Positions 23,701 to 36,060 are shown, numbered from the stretch's first letter. The stretch: 64,000 nucleotides of DNA from Lolium rigidum (GCF_022539505.1 NC_061509.1:211382254-211446253), one strand, 5' to 3'. Numbers and translations: made by a program. The notes: generated by a model from the letters alone, not told the origin.

Positions 23701-26459
23701 GCAGACATACGGTGAATATGTTACCATGTCAGCACATGCATTTTTAGCCTTGTAACCCTAATAGAAGATTTTCAGACTTTGACATGGAAAAAGTTAGTAG
23801 TAATTTTTGAAAGCAACTAACCTATTCAAAGCTACTCATTTGGCACTTGCATGACAATGTGTAGATCATTTTAACTTTATCTCCAACTATGTTAAAAACT
23901 TAATGAAGATTGTAGTACCTTCGGATCAGACGATCTGGCCATCAGACACATAAGCTTCGGCCTGCCCATGAAATATGTATGTTAAGCAACCAAAAATAGT
24001 TTTGTAACGGACAGAGAATATAACACCTTTTCCTCAGGCATATCACAAATCAAGTCTTATTAATCATACAGAAGGAAATGCACGCAACTCAGTAGAAAAA
24101 TGTACATAAATAAAAGAGCACCAAACTACACAATTAAAGTGGGCATTGCTAAGGTCGTGAAGAGAAGGGATAAAAATAACCTACACAAAAACGATGGATT
24201 TCATCAAATAAGGGAAAATATATGTCCATGAATGAGGAATATATCAGCGGAGAGAGACTGCAACTGATCTATTGGAGCGTACTTTATGTCCTGGTAAGGT
24301 ACCACATAGGAAGAATAATTCTAGAAAAACTTCAGTTCAGACCAGATGTCAGTACAGGTCCCACACAGGCCGATATTGTCAAACCGAGAAACAACAAACC
24401 TCGAATAGTTGATATATATATATAAGGGAAAAGGATCTACGAAATACTTAAATCCAATGGCTTTAGAGGGAAAATACAAATAAAATATTGAAATAATATT
24501 TTAGTTAGTCAAAAGTTGCAGCCATTCAAATATGAAAATACTGATATAGCCAGTGCAAGTTTAGGACCAAGTTCACTTCTGTTTCAACAAAAAGTCAAGA
24601 AGATTGATGAAAAGGCTTGCAATTCATACCAATTTCTAGTTTACGCCACATCAACAATTTTCATAATACACACAATGGCTATTGCATTAGGTGATGAGAC
24701 CTACATCTGTCCGTGAAGAAATCTAAAGCATGACACGCAGACAAATACAATAGCCTGCATATTCAAGAAATAAACATCTTAGCTCGAAGGAGAAATTTAT
24801 TTTGTATTATGGTTTAACATAGATGTATAATAGATTAATAGTTATGTTAAGATAACAAATAACTAAATCATACTTTGCATCAGCTTAAAAAAATGAGGAA
24901 GACATCTTTGAAATGCAGCCTGGATATGGATAGTCAGGAAACACATGGAGCCATGATAATCAGTGTGAAGACTGAACTCCACGTACCAAAAACCGACGGC
25001 AATGTGTTCCGCCCCTCCAGATTCGTTTTTGGAAACCTCATCCACGCTCACAAATGAAATGCTCTTGTATAGTAGAACTGCAAAACAATAGAAATATTTT
25101 ATCAAGTTAATGATATTATAATTTTGGAGACCTGAGATATATTAAAGTAGTATAACTGAGAAAGCATCCTATGAGAAGCAGTAAGGCATTTTGCTCACTG
25201 GTCACTGTTGCGAGCAACATATATATTAATAGAAATTATACCCAAAACGTGTTGCATAATTAAAGATGGTGGCCAATAATTAGTTATGACCAGGCTGTCA
25301 CAAGGGGAAAACTTTGAATACCTCATGAATAAATTAGAAAAGAAACATAAAGAATCAAAACATGTATGAACTGGGCACTCAAACAGTGAAAATATGGAAT
25401 CATTCAACAACCATTTATTGTTCGTGAACCCGCACCATACAAATGACTAACGTGTAGAAAAATATGGAATCAATTTTCTGGGTAGAACAATTGGCAGCCC
25501 ACACCAAGAGCTCCTTTCTGGATCAAATAGCTTGCAGGCATCACAAATCTAATCAAATAAAAAAACAGATATGTAACCTGTGGGAATTAAATAGAGGAAA
25601 ATGACATAAATATTTATGAGAGGGATATGATTAATAATGTGGAGACCACGTCCTTAAGTCTTGCTGGCCATGCTCGAGCTGTTTCATTCTCGAAAAAAAA
25701 AAATGCTCGAGCACGACCCCGTGATTAGGAAATGTAGTTCTGTATTTCCCCTTGCAGAGCACTATCATCATACACAAATTGAATCATCTCATCCCTCTCT
25801 GAGAACAAATAAGTTACCAGGCCTGAACCCTACACACCAATAGGGAAGGAGAACAGGTTCTAGCCTACCCTACAACCCAATCCGAAACAACAATTACTCG
25901 GTGGAAACAAACTTTTTCTCCCCCTCCCCCCTTCCCTATTCCCTCTACCTGTTGAACTGTCCGATTACTGATTCTAGAGAAATAAAAATCTTCACAGGAA
26001 TAATACGTGGAAGTGTATGGAGCTGAACATAAACCTGCCGACAGTAATTGTGGTTAGAGACTATATTAATAGATGACTAACCATCATCAGTCATCAGCTA
26101 AGGGGCATTGGTGTGTCTGTTTCTTGGTCTAGTGTGTATCGTGCCTATTTATGTAAAATCTGCGGTTAATTGATTGTAGAAGTCACATGGCTGAAGAACA
26201 CTGCAACGTAAAGAGCTCTTTTCTGCACCGTAATCACATAACAAAACCAAGAACAAATCACCTGTAGACAGTGTGTATTGCTAATCACCTCTAGACAGTA
26301 TGATATTAGAAGCCCTCACATGATGTTAGAAATCCTCCTTGGCCAAAAACTAATATAAAGTAGAACTTTTGTTACTCCCTCTCCTTCTACAGGTGCCTCG
26401 TTGGGGAATAGATATTTGTTGAATGGATTAACCAGGTGTGATTTGTTAATCTGAAGACA

Positions 26460-27172
26460 GGTTCAAGCACACACGTTTTTTGCAGGATTGGAAGATACAG
26501 GGGAGAGTAGGACGGGGCTCACCACGGGAAGAATCGAACAGCAGGAGATACGAAGCAGCCACCAGCACCAGACGTGGCAATCCCAGCACACGGATGACCT
26601 GCGAAGAGAGGGGGAAAAGAGTACAGTAAAGGGCACAGAAAGCGAGCAAGAAGAACCAGAAGAACGAAGGAGGAACGGGGCAGCAGCACGGCCACCGTCG
26701 AGCCGCGGGCCGGCGTCAGCCAAGGCCGACGACAGAGCACGGCCGCGGCACGGAGAAGATCGAAGAACAAGGGGGGAAGAAAACGTGGAACAACCAACCG
26801 GCAACTGACCCGCATCGGTGAAGCGAGGGCTCACCTTAACCGAATCCCCGGCAGATCGGCGCCATGAGGCAAGGCCGGCCACCGGTGACGGCACGGGACG
26901 CGGCGGACGGCACCTCCACAACGAGCTTTGCCTCCTCATCCATGGCGCCATGGTTGTCCCTTTGCCTATCCAGCCATGGAGAAGGCCAGTGGAGGAGAAG
27001 GGGTGCAGAGGAGCTGGAGGGGATTGGGGGAGAGATGGAGGAGAGGATTGGGCAAGAGATGGAGGTGGGGATTGGGAAGAAACGGGGGCAGCTGATTGGG
27101 GGCGGGTGCGGGCGTGAGGGGCAGAAGATGATGGAGGCTAGGGTTTTCTAGTGAGAGGCTCGTTTTTATATG
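26460..27172 (-). pseudogene. Gene-like 5' fragment of unknown origin
   Basis: A GC-rich island in an AT-rich block. On the minus strand there is a TATA-like ATATAAAAAC (about 27163-27172), a CCCTAGCC-rich leader as in many grass 5' UTRs, an ATG at 26943 opening M-D-E-E-A-K-L-V-V-E-V-P, and a GT donor at 26834 (AAG|GTGAGC). The MDEE frame meets TAA two bases before that donor; another frame (from MAPWMRRQ) stays open. I do not recognise the protein. It looks like a promoter plus first exon copied by a transposon. Confidence 0.35.
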
Positions 27173-27283
27173 GAGGCAGTGAAAAAAATGACGGTCAAGA
27201 TTAACCATTTGAAAAAATCCAACGATCACGAAGCGCTGAGCGCTGTGAAGCCCCCTATGGGGGGCATCGTTTATACCTTTAGA

Positions 27284-28433
27284 TGATCAACTGGTAGTCA
27301 ATCTATTATTCGTGGAAAGAACAAAGTCATCCGGAGGTCGTGCCCCAATAGGAGGGGTGGATATCGAGCGGTCTCAAGCATTGAAGCAATAGTGTAATAG
27401 TAGAAACACATTTATAATACACATCTCAACTTAGAGTTGAAATTATGCTTAGATGCACATGTTGACAATAGGCTACTGAAAAGACACGTCTTCTAAGTGA
27501 AAGAAGGTCGAGCGAGAACTCGGCCTGAAGAACCTGCAACTGTATTTTTCAAAGGCCTCTTGCAGTCTCGCCAACGGTTGAGCCACTCAGCAATCGCGTT
27601 GGCACACCTATATGAGGTGACAAATTGAGCTGCAGATCAATAATATGCATCACTGAGCTTTAATTGTTCATTAGTTTTGTCTGCAAATATGTGCTGATGG
27701 TGACCTAAAACCTTCGAATTGAATATTCGGTGTGAACTTCCAGCACTCCTATAAAAGCACCAAATAATCAACTTTCACATGTAGAACAGTTCAGCTATTT
27801 ACTAATCGCCACGACAAGGTCTAATCTCCCATGGTACTGGCCGTCTAGCTTGTACAACAACAATTCAAATGCCCTAAGATAAGAGGTTGGTGAGTTGGTC
27901 TATATATCCCAAAAAAATACAAGACAAAATCAAATTGATTCATGATGATTCATATCATAAGTTCAAAAGCTGTCCATATTGCTGGACGTTCGTCGTCTGG
28001 TCGATGTCAACTCTGCAGCACCAAGAGCCACACATCTTTTCTAGCCAACGAACAGCATATGACAGAGCCAACAAGTACAGAAATATAAGCTGGGACTCTG
28101 GACCGGACCGCGTCGGATCAATCATCATCAATAACCAAACACCAAAACCTGTGCTTACCCAACTTGGCCAGCCAAGCTACAGCAGCGTGTCGACGCGGAC
28201 TCGGAGTCCCAATTCTGGCCAAGAACGCGGCCGCAAATATAACTGGAGCGCGGCCGCACCGCTACCAAACACCTCGGCTGCTATCCTCCCGAGTCCTGTT
28301 CGAGCCACGCGAGCCGTCCCTACAAATCCACGTCGGCGCCGCCACCAGATTTCTTGAGCCACCCAAAATTTCTGCCCGGAGAGGAAGGTCTTCTGTCTCC
28401 TTTTTGACGGAACCTCCGTGCAGCCCGGCGGCC
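27284..28433. other. Upstream region of the TOM1-like gene
   Basis: No gene is seen. GC content rises from about 28080 and the 270 bp before the ATG at 28434 likely hold the promoter and 5' UTR. No clear TATA box; the open frames here end in the gene's own first exon or are on the opposite strand. Confidence 0.35.
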
Positions 28434-30923
28434 ATGGCGATGGCGGCGGCAGCGCCGGCGCCGATTGCCCTGCCGCCGGCCCTGGCGGGGTGGTGGGAGC
28501 ACGTGAACGGCTCGCCGGCGTGGCAGGACGGCATCTTCTGGGCCCTCGGCATCCTCTACGGCCTCGTCGCGGCTTCCTCCTTCGTAAGCATCTAACTACT
28601 TATCTGTCCTCTCGGATAAACCTGTACTGCTCCTACTGCTAGGTTGGCGCCCCGATGCCGAGGCAGGAGAATAAAGGGTTGATTATCCTGCCTATTCGGT
28701 AGGTGCGCGAATAAATTTGTGATGTCGCACTTCACAAACAGCGATTTCACTTGGGAATAAAGAGGGGTTTTTTGTTAGCTTTGTGGCTGTGTTTTGCATC
28801 CGAACCTTGTGAAAGCTGGCAATGAGGGACGACGAATAGAATACTAGTACATACCTTTAGATCCATCAAGGAGAAGTGCTTGTGTTTATTGCTATGCTTT
28901 TATGTTTCTACTCCATGAAAACCTTGCTGGATAAGAATGTGTGTATCACGTCTAATTTATGCTTAAATTTATATAAGTGAACTGCAAATAATGCATTGGT
29001 TCCTTGCAAAAAAGACAATAAATACCTCAGATAGTAAGGTTTATACTTGTCGGAGAGTGCACATGTCACTTTTCGCAGTTTTGATGAATAAATTTACTTG
29101 GGAAGAGAAGGCGATACTAACAATGAGCCATATGTGTAGATCCAAGTCGCCAGGATACAGCACAGAGTTCCTGAATATGGATGGACAACGCAAAAGGTCT
29201 TCCAATTCCTCAATTTCGTGGTTAATGGAGGTATATACATGCTTCAGTCTCAACTGGGCTACAACTTGCATGCTCGTTTATATCTCATCTTATGCTAAAC
29301 ATTACTCTCTTGCTAATCTGCAGCAAGGTGTTCTATCTTTGCTTTCCGTCGCCAAGTGCAACTAGTGAACCCTGAGGTTTGTATTCATTCGCTATTTTCT
29401 GCCCTTGAAATAATGTTTTCAATTTGATTGACCAGGCTTATTTTCCCCATGTTTTGTTTGTTTCAGATCTTTCAGCATGTTATTCTTGATCTGCCGGGGC
29501 TTGCATTCTTCACTACCTACGCAATGTTGGCACTTTTCTGGGCCGAAATATCTTATCAAGCACGTGGTCTAGATACTGATGGCCTCAGATCAGGTTTCTA
29601 CACCATTAATGCTGTCATCTATGCAATACAGGTAAGGCAGGTTCACTATAATTCTGTATTGCTTGTTAAGTTTGTGCAACTGTTATAGGGTTTGTTTCTG
29701 CTAGACAATATTACACATGTCAGGCTGATCATATTTGTTCTTTTTTGGACTGGTGAATTCCATTATAAGAATTAAACGTGAATTCGCCCTACAACATTTG
29801 TTTCTGAGAATGAACTCCGTACAACATGGAAAGCGAGGATACACTGTTTTTTTTTTCTGAATAGAGATACGCATGCTATTGCTAGCTCATGTCTGAAATA
29901 GAAAAACAGAAATACTATATGAAGGTCACAGGATATAACTAATACTTCACAGTTAGTCCTTTATTCATCTTTTGTTGCACTCTTGATGGTTCATTTTTTT
30001 TGAAGTTCAATACGACTTTTTTTTTAAATTCATTTATTCTTTTTGTTATCTGTGCTTATTTGTATATTCAGTCACTGTTAGACTGTCTTGTCTCAATATA
30101 CTCACATAGATTTACTTCTTCAGGTTTTGGTGTGGGTATTACTGTGGTTGAATCCAAATCCATCTATGCTTATCCTTTCAAAGTTATTCATCGCGGGCCT
30201 GTCCTTTTCTGCTGCTCTGGGTTTTCTGCTTTATGGAGGGAGGTAAGATTACGAAGAACAATCGATGTCTCTTAAGAAAATTTAAACTATGATGCATTTG
30301 GATCATGTTTTCAGTTAAACTAATCAGGCAATGCATTAGTTCAGGGTTTCTGTTAGAATATTACATCACTGTAATATCACAGTATAAGTTGTATTCATGT
30401 GCTCCTGATTTGATTGGCAGACTATTCCTCATGTTAAAACGTTTCCCTATCGAGTCCAAAGGGCGGCAACAAAAGTTGAGCGAGGTTGGCAAAGTCGCCG
30501 CTATATGTTCCTGCTGTTTTTTGGCACGATGTGTAATGGTAAGGATTTCTGTCCTCTCATCGTCAAACACTATTCCGAGTCCATTACTTCATTTCACACA
30601 ATTTTGTAACGCACTTTTGCTTTTCTGCAGATGTGTTTTGATGCTTTCGACAAAGAAGCTGATCTGGATGTTCTTTACCATCCAATTCTGAATTTTTTCT
30701 ATTACTTGGTATGTGTAACCCATACAATCATGGAGTCACCTCCTTATTTTAGCCTTTCCTAGTCTGAACTTTAAATTGATGTTTGTTTCATAGCTCTAAC
30801 TTGCTGTTACCCCTTTTTCCACAGCTTGTTGAAATTCTTCCGTCAGCTCTTGTGCTGTTCATTCTGAGGAGAATCCCTTCGAAACTGCGTCTCTCACATT
30901 ATCATCCCCTGAGCAGCGGCTAG
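28434..30923 (+). CDS. TOM1-like (tobamovirus multiplication protein 1/3 family) multi-pass membrane protein
   Basis: Eight exons, all GT-AG: 28434-28583, 29140-29230, 29324-29376, 29467-29631, 30124-30242, 30421-30538, 30631-30708, 30825-30923. They join in frame to 290 residues, the usual family length. Recognisable blocks are [100 protein letters not shown] and [20 protein letters not shown]. Several hydrophobic segments fit a seven-helix protein. The family resides in the tonoplast and interacts with ARL8; tobamoviruses recruit it to anchor their replication complexes, which is how it was named. Its own cellular role is less clear. The ATG at 28434 has a good context (GCCATGG), and the start of the reading agrees with family N-termini. 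No damage is seen. Confidence 0.92.
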
Positions 30924-32179
30924 AGATTAAGGCGTGGTGTTCTTATCATCTGAAATTAGAGATTCTGCAGCATTGCAACCCCGAGACTCGACAAAGGCTA
31001 CCCTATGTTGTTAACCCTCGTTCAAAATGTGTATAGCTATGAGATCTGAAATCTACACGTAACCTTACCTTCTGTAGCCGCTAACCTTTGTAGTTCAAGG
31101 TGCCAGTTTCGTGTAATTATTCTCATTAATCACTGTTATTATTAGAAATCAAGCATCTTGACTAGTTGAGCAAGCAAAATTCCTCATGGACCTGTATTGT
31201 AGAACAGAAAATATGAGAGGGTACAGAGTATAGATGGTGGATCGAAGAACATTAAACTTTTGCAGTACATTGTTTTTTATTTCTCAAGAAACACTTAATA
31301 GTACCAAACGAAAACATTACCACAATATAGCTGTTTGATCAACAATCAACAATATCACCATTCACACACATCAGATTTGCAAAGTTTAGGCAAACAACAA
31401 AAGAAAACTGCCTAGAGGCCCATAGTTGGATATAACTTTTTTTTACTTGAAACTGAATAAGTATTGTTTATTTTTGCATTCTTTCAAGCTAAATTTGTAA
31501 CTTTTTTTAAAACACCTATTCACCATCTTTATGCCACATCTTGATCTTTCATTCACGCCGATGTTCGTTGTCCCTAAAAGGTGTGGGGCTTGCTGGCGTT
31601 CATATTTAAGCCGGAGCCACATGAGGTTCCCCCTTGCCTTTGCGTGATCCGAACGACCCAAACACGCCGGGCTACTAGCCCGCCCTATGCAAAGGCCACC
31701 CTGCAGCCGCAGCCACATCGCCATTCTGCTGATCTGGATGACATGCCGAGCCTCATGATGATGCACTACGTCTCAGACGACGAGTAGGGTTTGGTTTAAA
31801 TTCCGTTCAAACTCTCCTGTAAAAAATTGTAAAATTTAAATGAAATTATATGTTACCCAACTTAGTGTCTGGTCTTTTCTTTCATGTTTTCTTTTTTGGT
31901 TTTGATCTGGGTGTTTTCATGTTCTGTTTTTGGTCATGGTTTTTTCTATCCAACCCATCAGTGTGCAGAGCAGTGAGCATAATAGTCGTAGGCGTGGTGC
32001 CACCTACCACGACTCCACGAGGCTGCTAACAAACGTACCAACCCAAATTTCAATTCTTTTCTCCACCAAACCAAACTCCGCCGTTGCTCCTCTCTCCAGT
32101 CTCCACGACCCCTGTTCCTGTTCGTCGCTTGCAAACTCAAACCTTGGCAATCTCCGCGCCGCAAACCCTAGCCGCCGCC
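30924..32179. other. Intergenic: TOM1-like 3' region and a small GC-rich scrap
   Basis: TOM1-like 3' UTR sequence probably extends to about 31150. A 210-bp GC-rich reading at 31581-31787 (ending D-D-M-P-S-L-M-M-M-H-Y-V-S-D-D-E, stop at 31787) lies alone between AT-rich flanks; it begins without an ATG and looks like the 3' end of a captured gene or element ORF. I do not recognise it. Confidence 0.35.
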
Positions 32180-32926
32180 ATGGCCTTCCTCGCCGGCGCA
32201 TCCTCCGTCCGCAGCCCCTTCTCCCTCGCCTTCCCCTCCCGACGACGGTACGATCTCCCGACGGTTGTCAAAGCCACCGCCGCCAGCTCCAATTCGGTCT
32301 CCCCCCACCCCCTCATCTCCTCCCTCCGCCTCGCCGCCTCCGCCGCGGTCCTCCTCGCGGCCACCTCCCCGGCCATCGCCTGCACGCCCTCCCCGCCTCC
32401 TCCCCCTGCCCTCACCGCCACCGTCTCACCCGATGACGCCGTCCAGGACGACTCCGAGTCCCACCCCTTCGAGAAGCTCATCGTCGAGACCGCCGCCCTC
32501 TCCCGTTTCGGCGGCGCGGAGGCCGCGCTGGCCCGCCTCTCCGCCGCCGGGGTCGGCGAGCACTGCGCCCGCCTCCTCGCGGCGCAAGCGCTCTTCGTGG
32601 ACGGCAAGGTGGACCAGGCGATCGCCGCCTTCGAGGAGCTCGCGCGGGAGGACCCAAGCGACTACCGTCCCCTCTTCTGCCAGGGCGTGCTGTACTCTGT
32701 TCTAGGCAGGGCGGCGGAGTCGGAATCGATGCTCGAGCGCTGTCAGGTGATCGCCGGCGACAAATTCGTCACTAATTTCGCAATGCCGGTCTCAGAAGCA
32801 GAGCCAGAGGCCGAGCCCATCACGGAGAAGACGGAAACGGAGGCGGAGGGGGAAACAGAAGCTGAGGCAGAGGCAGCGTCTGTGACAGAGAAGATCGAAA
32901 CAGAGGCCGAAGGGGAGAAGCTGTGA
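32180..32926 (+). CDS. Chloroplast TPR-like protein, probably thylakoid-targeted
   Basis: Single open frame of 248 residues. The ATG at 32180 has a strong grass context (GCCGCCATGGCC); upstream in-frame codons have no ATG. Residues 1-50 are rich in Ser/Arg/Ala like a chloroplast transit peptide. Residues 51-67 form a hydrophobic stretch ending S-P-A-I-A before Cys68, which resembles a lumen-targeting signal with its cleavage site. Residues about 98-190 are helical repeats (AALSRFGGAEAALARLSAAG, FVDGKVDQAIAAFEELARED, FCQGVLYSVLGRAAESESML) with TPR spacing. The tail from about 200 is acidic with repeated E-T-E-A-E-G-E units. Closest family I can suggest is the SLOW GREEN 1-like chloroplast TPR group, without certainty. 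No intron is seen. Confidence 0.75.
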   Translation: MAFLAGASSVRSPFSLAFPSRRRYDLPTVVKATAASSNSVSPHPLISSLRLAASAAVLLAATSPAIACTPSPPPPPALTATVSPDDAVQDDSESHPFEKLIVETAALSRFGGAEAALARLSAAGVGEHCARLLAAQALFVDGKVDQAIAAFEELAREDPSDYRPLFCQGVLYSVLGRAAESESMLERCQVIAGDKFVTNFAMPVSEAEPEAEPITEKTETEAEGETEAEAEAASVTEKIETEAEGEKL

Positions 32927-33358
32927 GTGGATTGGAGGTGTGATCCTCCCTAAATAAGGTAGGCATTTAGTCTTTTCCGTTGAAAGAAAAATATAGGATT
33001 GAATGCACAATGCTCTAGTGATACCATATAATCATACAAACAAAGAGAAATTCCAAATGGCGTTGCCTGTTTTGCGATTCTGATATGTAGACCACGAGAA
33101 AAGATATTCAATGTAGATGTCTGAGAATAAGTTGAAGCGATCATGTCGATTTTGAGGTTCTTGATGGGTATCCCTTACAACACTAATTTTACTGGCATGA
33201 ATACATTGCTTTGATTTACTTGTTCTCTAGTTGAATGCCCTGGATCATGGTGAAATTACTGGGGTGTAATGTCAGAAAGTAAAAAATTTCCTGACTCTGA
33301 ACTCTGAAGTGTGCATCATAGTTTGGCATACCATGCTTTTTTTACTTCAGATTGCCAT
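32927..33358. other. Convergent intergenic region
   Basis: 432 bp between the stops of the TPR-like gene (plus) and the methyltransferase gene (minus). It must hold both 3' UTRs; no other feature is seen. Confidence 0.5.
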
Positions 33359-34705
33359 CTAGGTAAGCGGCTTCTCGAGCAGCGCAGAGAGGTACCACTC
33401 GTTCAACTTGATGCCCCGGTCTAGCTTCCGGCCGGCATTCCACCTCACCTTGTTGAAGCCAGTCCGTTCGAACATGGGCACATACGTCGTGTTCATCTGT
33501 GTGCCAATGCAGAAGAAGTGGTCAAGCCAGAACAATCCTCCAGGCCTCAGCACCCTGTAGATGTCAAACAATGCAAACTCAAGGATCAGGTCCGGGATCC
33601 AGTGGCTGAGCACATGCATGGAGTGCACGATGTCGAGCGTGTTGTCGAAGAAGGGCAGCCGGTGCGCAATGCTGAGGTGCATGGGCACAAGACCTCGCGA
33701 CGCAATGAAACTGTTGAACGGGCCGTCGAAGTTCATAGAGGTGGTCACCACGGTCACCCCACGCTCCTGCATCCGTGCAGCGAACGTGCCAGACCCGCCG
33801 CCGATGTCGAGCCCAATGCGCACCGTGCCATTCGGCTTTGTCGCAAGAACGGTGTCGATTGAGTAGTTGAGTGCGTCAGTGTCGCGTGTCCACCGGCTCT
33901 TCTCCCGGCCGTGGAGCAAGTCGAAGCAGTCTTTGCAGTCGTAGAAACCATTGGTCTTGCCGCGGTTCACCAGGCAGGAGTAGTTCTTGCACGTGTAAGC
34001 GTCCCATACGATGCTGGTGTCTGGCGGAATGGACCACAGGCTTGCTGGCAGCGGCGTCGGCTCGATGTACCCTGCAGGTGATCTTGGCCGGCAACGCCGC
34101 CGTGGAAGTGGCTCACATCCCTTGAGCATAAGCTGCTGCGCGAATTGCTCGTCGGACGGGCACTCACCGCCAGGCTGATAGTTCATGTAGCGCTTCAGCT
34201 CATCCGGGAAACGGCGGCAAGCTTGCCCCATTGTCGGGAACAACTCGTCGGTTCCCAGGTTCCGCATGAAGCCCAATGGCAGCTTGTGGGGGCCGACGGC
34301 CAGCTTGAGCTCGCCGGTAAGCTCCCTATCGGCCGCCACTTGCTTCTGCTCATCCCCGGCAGCAAAATTGTTGCTGGCATTGGCTCTGTTTCCAAGGAGC
34401 ATGTCGACGAGGGAGTTGGCCATGGTGAGGCGGTTGTGCAGGTGCACGAGCTCGTCATGGCTCGCGGACAGGGCATACTCTGTAATGTTGAAGTCGAGGA
34501 GAGACATCTTATCTGAGCTCCAGAAGGGCATGCGCTGGTGGCGCTCACCAAAGCGAATGCCGATTACAGAGCTGGCGTCGGAGAAGAGGAGGACGGAGGC
34601 AGTGTTCGTGGCAACGATGAGAAGTAGTACCAGGGCTTTGGACCTGCAGCTCTTGTGCTGCTGATCTACAGGATTCCTGGACATGTGGTAGTCGATGCTG
34701 CGCAT
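33359..34705 (-). CDS. Membrane-anchored SAM-dependent methyltransferase, intact copy
   Basis: An uninterrupted 448-residue frame. The ATG at 34705 (MRSIDYHMSR) is chosen because the frame further up lacks an ATG, the paralogue has the same start (MRSMDY), and a TATAAA box lies about 100 bp upstream. Residues 24-42 (ALVLLLIVATNTASVLLFS) form one transmembrane segment. A Cys-rich middle part (CKNYSCLVNR, YDCKDCFDL) is followed by the SAM-binding motif I, RIGLDIGGGSGTFAARM (about residues 294-310), then SMNFDGPFNSFIASRG, LPFFDNTLDIVHSMHVLSHW and VLRPGGLFWLDHFF. This is the plant family related to Arabidopsis At1g29790 and At5g40830, type II membrane proteins of uncertain substrate. A damaged tandem copy lies 7 kb away. 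Confidence 0.85.
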   Translation of the reverse strand: MRSIDYHMSRNPVDQQHKSCRSKALVLLLIVATNTASVLLFSDASSVIGIRFGERHQRMPFWSSDKMSLLDFNITEYALSASHDELVHLHNRLTMANSLVDMLLGNRANASNNFAAGDEQKQVAADRELTGELKLAVGPHKLPLGFMRNLGTDELFPTMGQACRRFPDELKRYMNYQPGGECPSDEQFAQQLMLKGCEPLPRRRCRPRSPAGYIEPTPLPASLWSIPPDTSIVWDAYTCKNYSCLVNRGKTNGFYDCKDCFDLLHGREKSRWTRDTDALNYSIDTVLATKPNGTVRIGLDIGGGSGTFAARMQERGVTVVTTSMNFDGPFNSFIASRGLVPMHLSIAHRLPFFDNTLDIVHSMHVLSHWIPDLILEFALFDIYRVLRPGGLFWLDHFFCIGTQMNTTYVPMFERTGFNKVRWNAGRKLDRGIKLNEWYLSALLEKPLT

Positions 34706-34800
34706 GTTGCAACGGCAACTGATCAAGTGAAGCACCACAAACTTGCTTCTTGAGTTGTACAATATATGAGATAGCAAGAAGAATGATGCAGCGAGGGTCC

Positions 34801-34806
34801 TTTATA
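34801..34806 (-). promoter_or_regulatory. TATA box of the intact methyltransferase gene
   Basis: TATAAA on the minus strand, about 100 bp upstream of the ATG at 34705. The paralogue has the same arrangement (44446-44451). Flanking sequence (about 34900-35060) is similar to 44600-44790, so the promoter was duplicated with the gene. Confidence 0.6.
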
Positions 34807-34859
34807 CTAGAACTGCTGTTATCCAAAACTTTGTAAAATAAGTTTAGAGTCCAACCTCG

Positions 34860-35400
34860 TTGCTTCACAAGTGAGCAAAGTACATGGGCTCTAGTTTAGT
34901 TAGAATCTCGTGATTCAACGTCTAGTATGATTAGGTTAGGAGGATCGGCCACTGAAACTGGGCGCTCAAGATGATCCGGTAAGCTTTGACTCTGCAGTTA
35001 TGATATTTGTCTGAATCTGCACGGCATCCTGGTTCATGGCCTGTATCAAGTTGTTGCATTTCTTTTACAGTTTGTGACTGCAAAGTGTCATTCTACTCAT
35101 CTCGGCGAGGACACTGTTTAAACTTTATTATAAAACACGCGTAGTTGCGAACTGGCAAATCTTCCGCCAGATTCGAGAATTCTGTCCTGTCTGTTCACTG
35201 TTGCAACCTAAGCATTTGTTACCTCCTCCTGGGTGAAGTCATCTCCAATAGTCGAATAAAAACCATATGTTGCATATCTAGAGCAGGATTTTTCTTGCCC
35301 TTTGAACTGAAGAACTTCTATGTATGAAGTGTGGTTGTTTCACAATTACAAACAGCTAGCAACAGAATCTCGGCCAATGCAAGTCCTTGGCAGAAAATTA
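34860..35400. other. Upstream region of the methyltransferase gene
   Basis: Contains duplicated promoter-side sequence shared with 44600-44790, for example ATCGGCCACTGAAAC and TTATGATATTTGTCTGAAT. Beyond about 35100 nothing is recognisable until the LINE fragment. Confidence 0.5.
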
Positions 35401-36060
35401 TCCATGCGAGTGGGCTCCTCCAGGGGGGTCTGATCTGCTTTTTGTGTTAAGCATGGAGGTTCTCATTGCCTTGATCAGGAAAGCAACGGACGCAAACCTC
35501 TCCTCAGGCCTGGCTGGGTGATCTGCTACACACCGACTTTCCATCTTTGCCGATGACGATGTGCTGTTTGTGAAGCCCATGCAACGGTGTTGGAATCGGT
35601 GCAATGCATCTTGGCAGCGTGCATCAGGGCTGTGTGTCAACTACGTACAATAAATCCGTCTGCAACCCTGATAAGATGAACAAGATGGTGAACTGGTCAC
35701 TCTAGTGTTGAACTGTCCTTGAAGAACTTTCCTATGTGATATCTAGGACTTCAGTTAGCACTGAGGCCTCTAACAAAAGCAGAACGGCAGCCAATGTTGG
35801 ATTCAGTTGCTGCATTTATGCCAGCCTTGCAGCCTGACAGATGGGCTTAATACATCACTTACTGATTGCAGAACAGATATATGGCAGCGTGCATTTTTCT
35901 CAGCAGCAACAGATGAATTGAGTCGATTCTCAAGAAAAAAAAAAGAAAAAAACAGATGAATTCAGTGGCGGCAGTGCTTAGTTGCTGGGCACCAAGTATG
36001 CAAACAACACTGCTGTGATGGCCAGGAGTCAAGAATCTGAGACTTCAGTGTTTTTGCTTA

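Larger units (their letters stand above)
18869..27283 (-). mobile_element. Candidate Helitron with captured fragments, 8.4 kb
   Basis: The minus-strand 3' end has all Helitron marks: a perfect GTGCGCC-AA-GGCGCAC hairpin (18881-18896), 8 bases later CTAG (18869-18872), then T. A matching 5' end could be TCTAAAGGTATAAACG at 27283, preceded by A on the minus strand, giving the expected A/T insertion site. The 3' assignment is firmer than the 5' one. The interior is AT-rich with a GC-rich, exon-like island at 26460-27170. Sequence at 20350-20500 resembles 18885-19040, so a second related copy may be embedded. No Rep/helicase ORF is seen, so it would be non-autonomous. Confidence 0.45.

Noticed and set aside
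26463..26951. 162-codon frame (MAPWMRRQ...) as a complete gene
   Set aside because: It reads through a good GT donor at 26834 into low-quality sequence; more likely a first exon fragment than a single-exon gene.
32084..32179. 32-codon upstream extension of the TPR-like protein
   Set aside because: Begins with TTG; the ATG at 32180 has an excellent context and starts a proper transit peptide.
34705..34777. 24-codon N-terminal extension of the intact methyltransferase
   Set aside because: The extension begins with TTG, not ATG, and lies at or before the start site implied by the TATA box; the paralogue supports the start at 34705.
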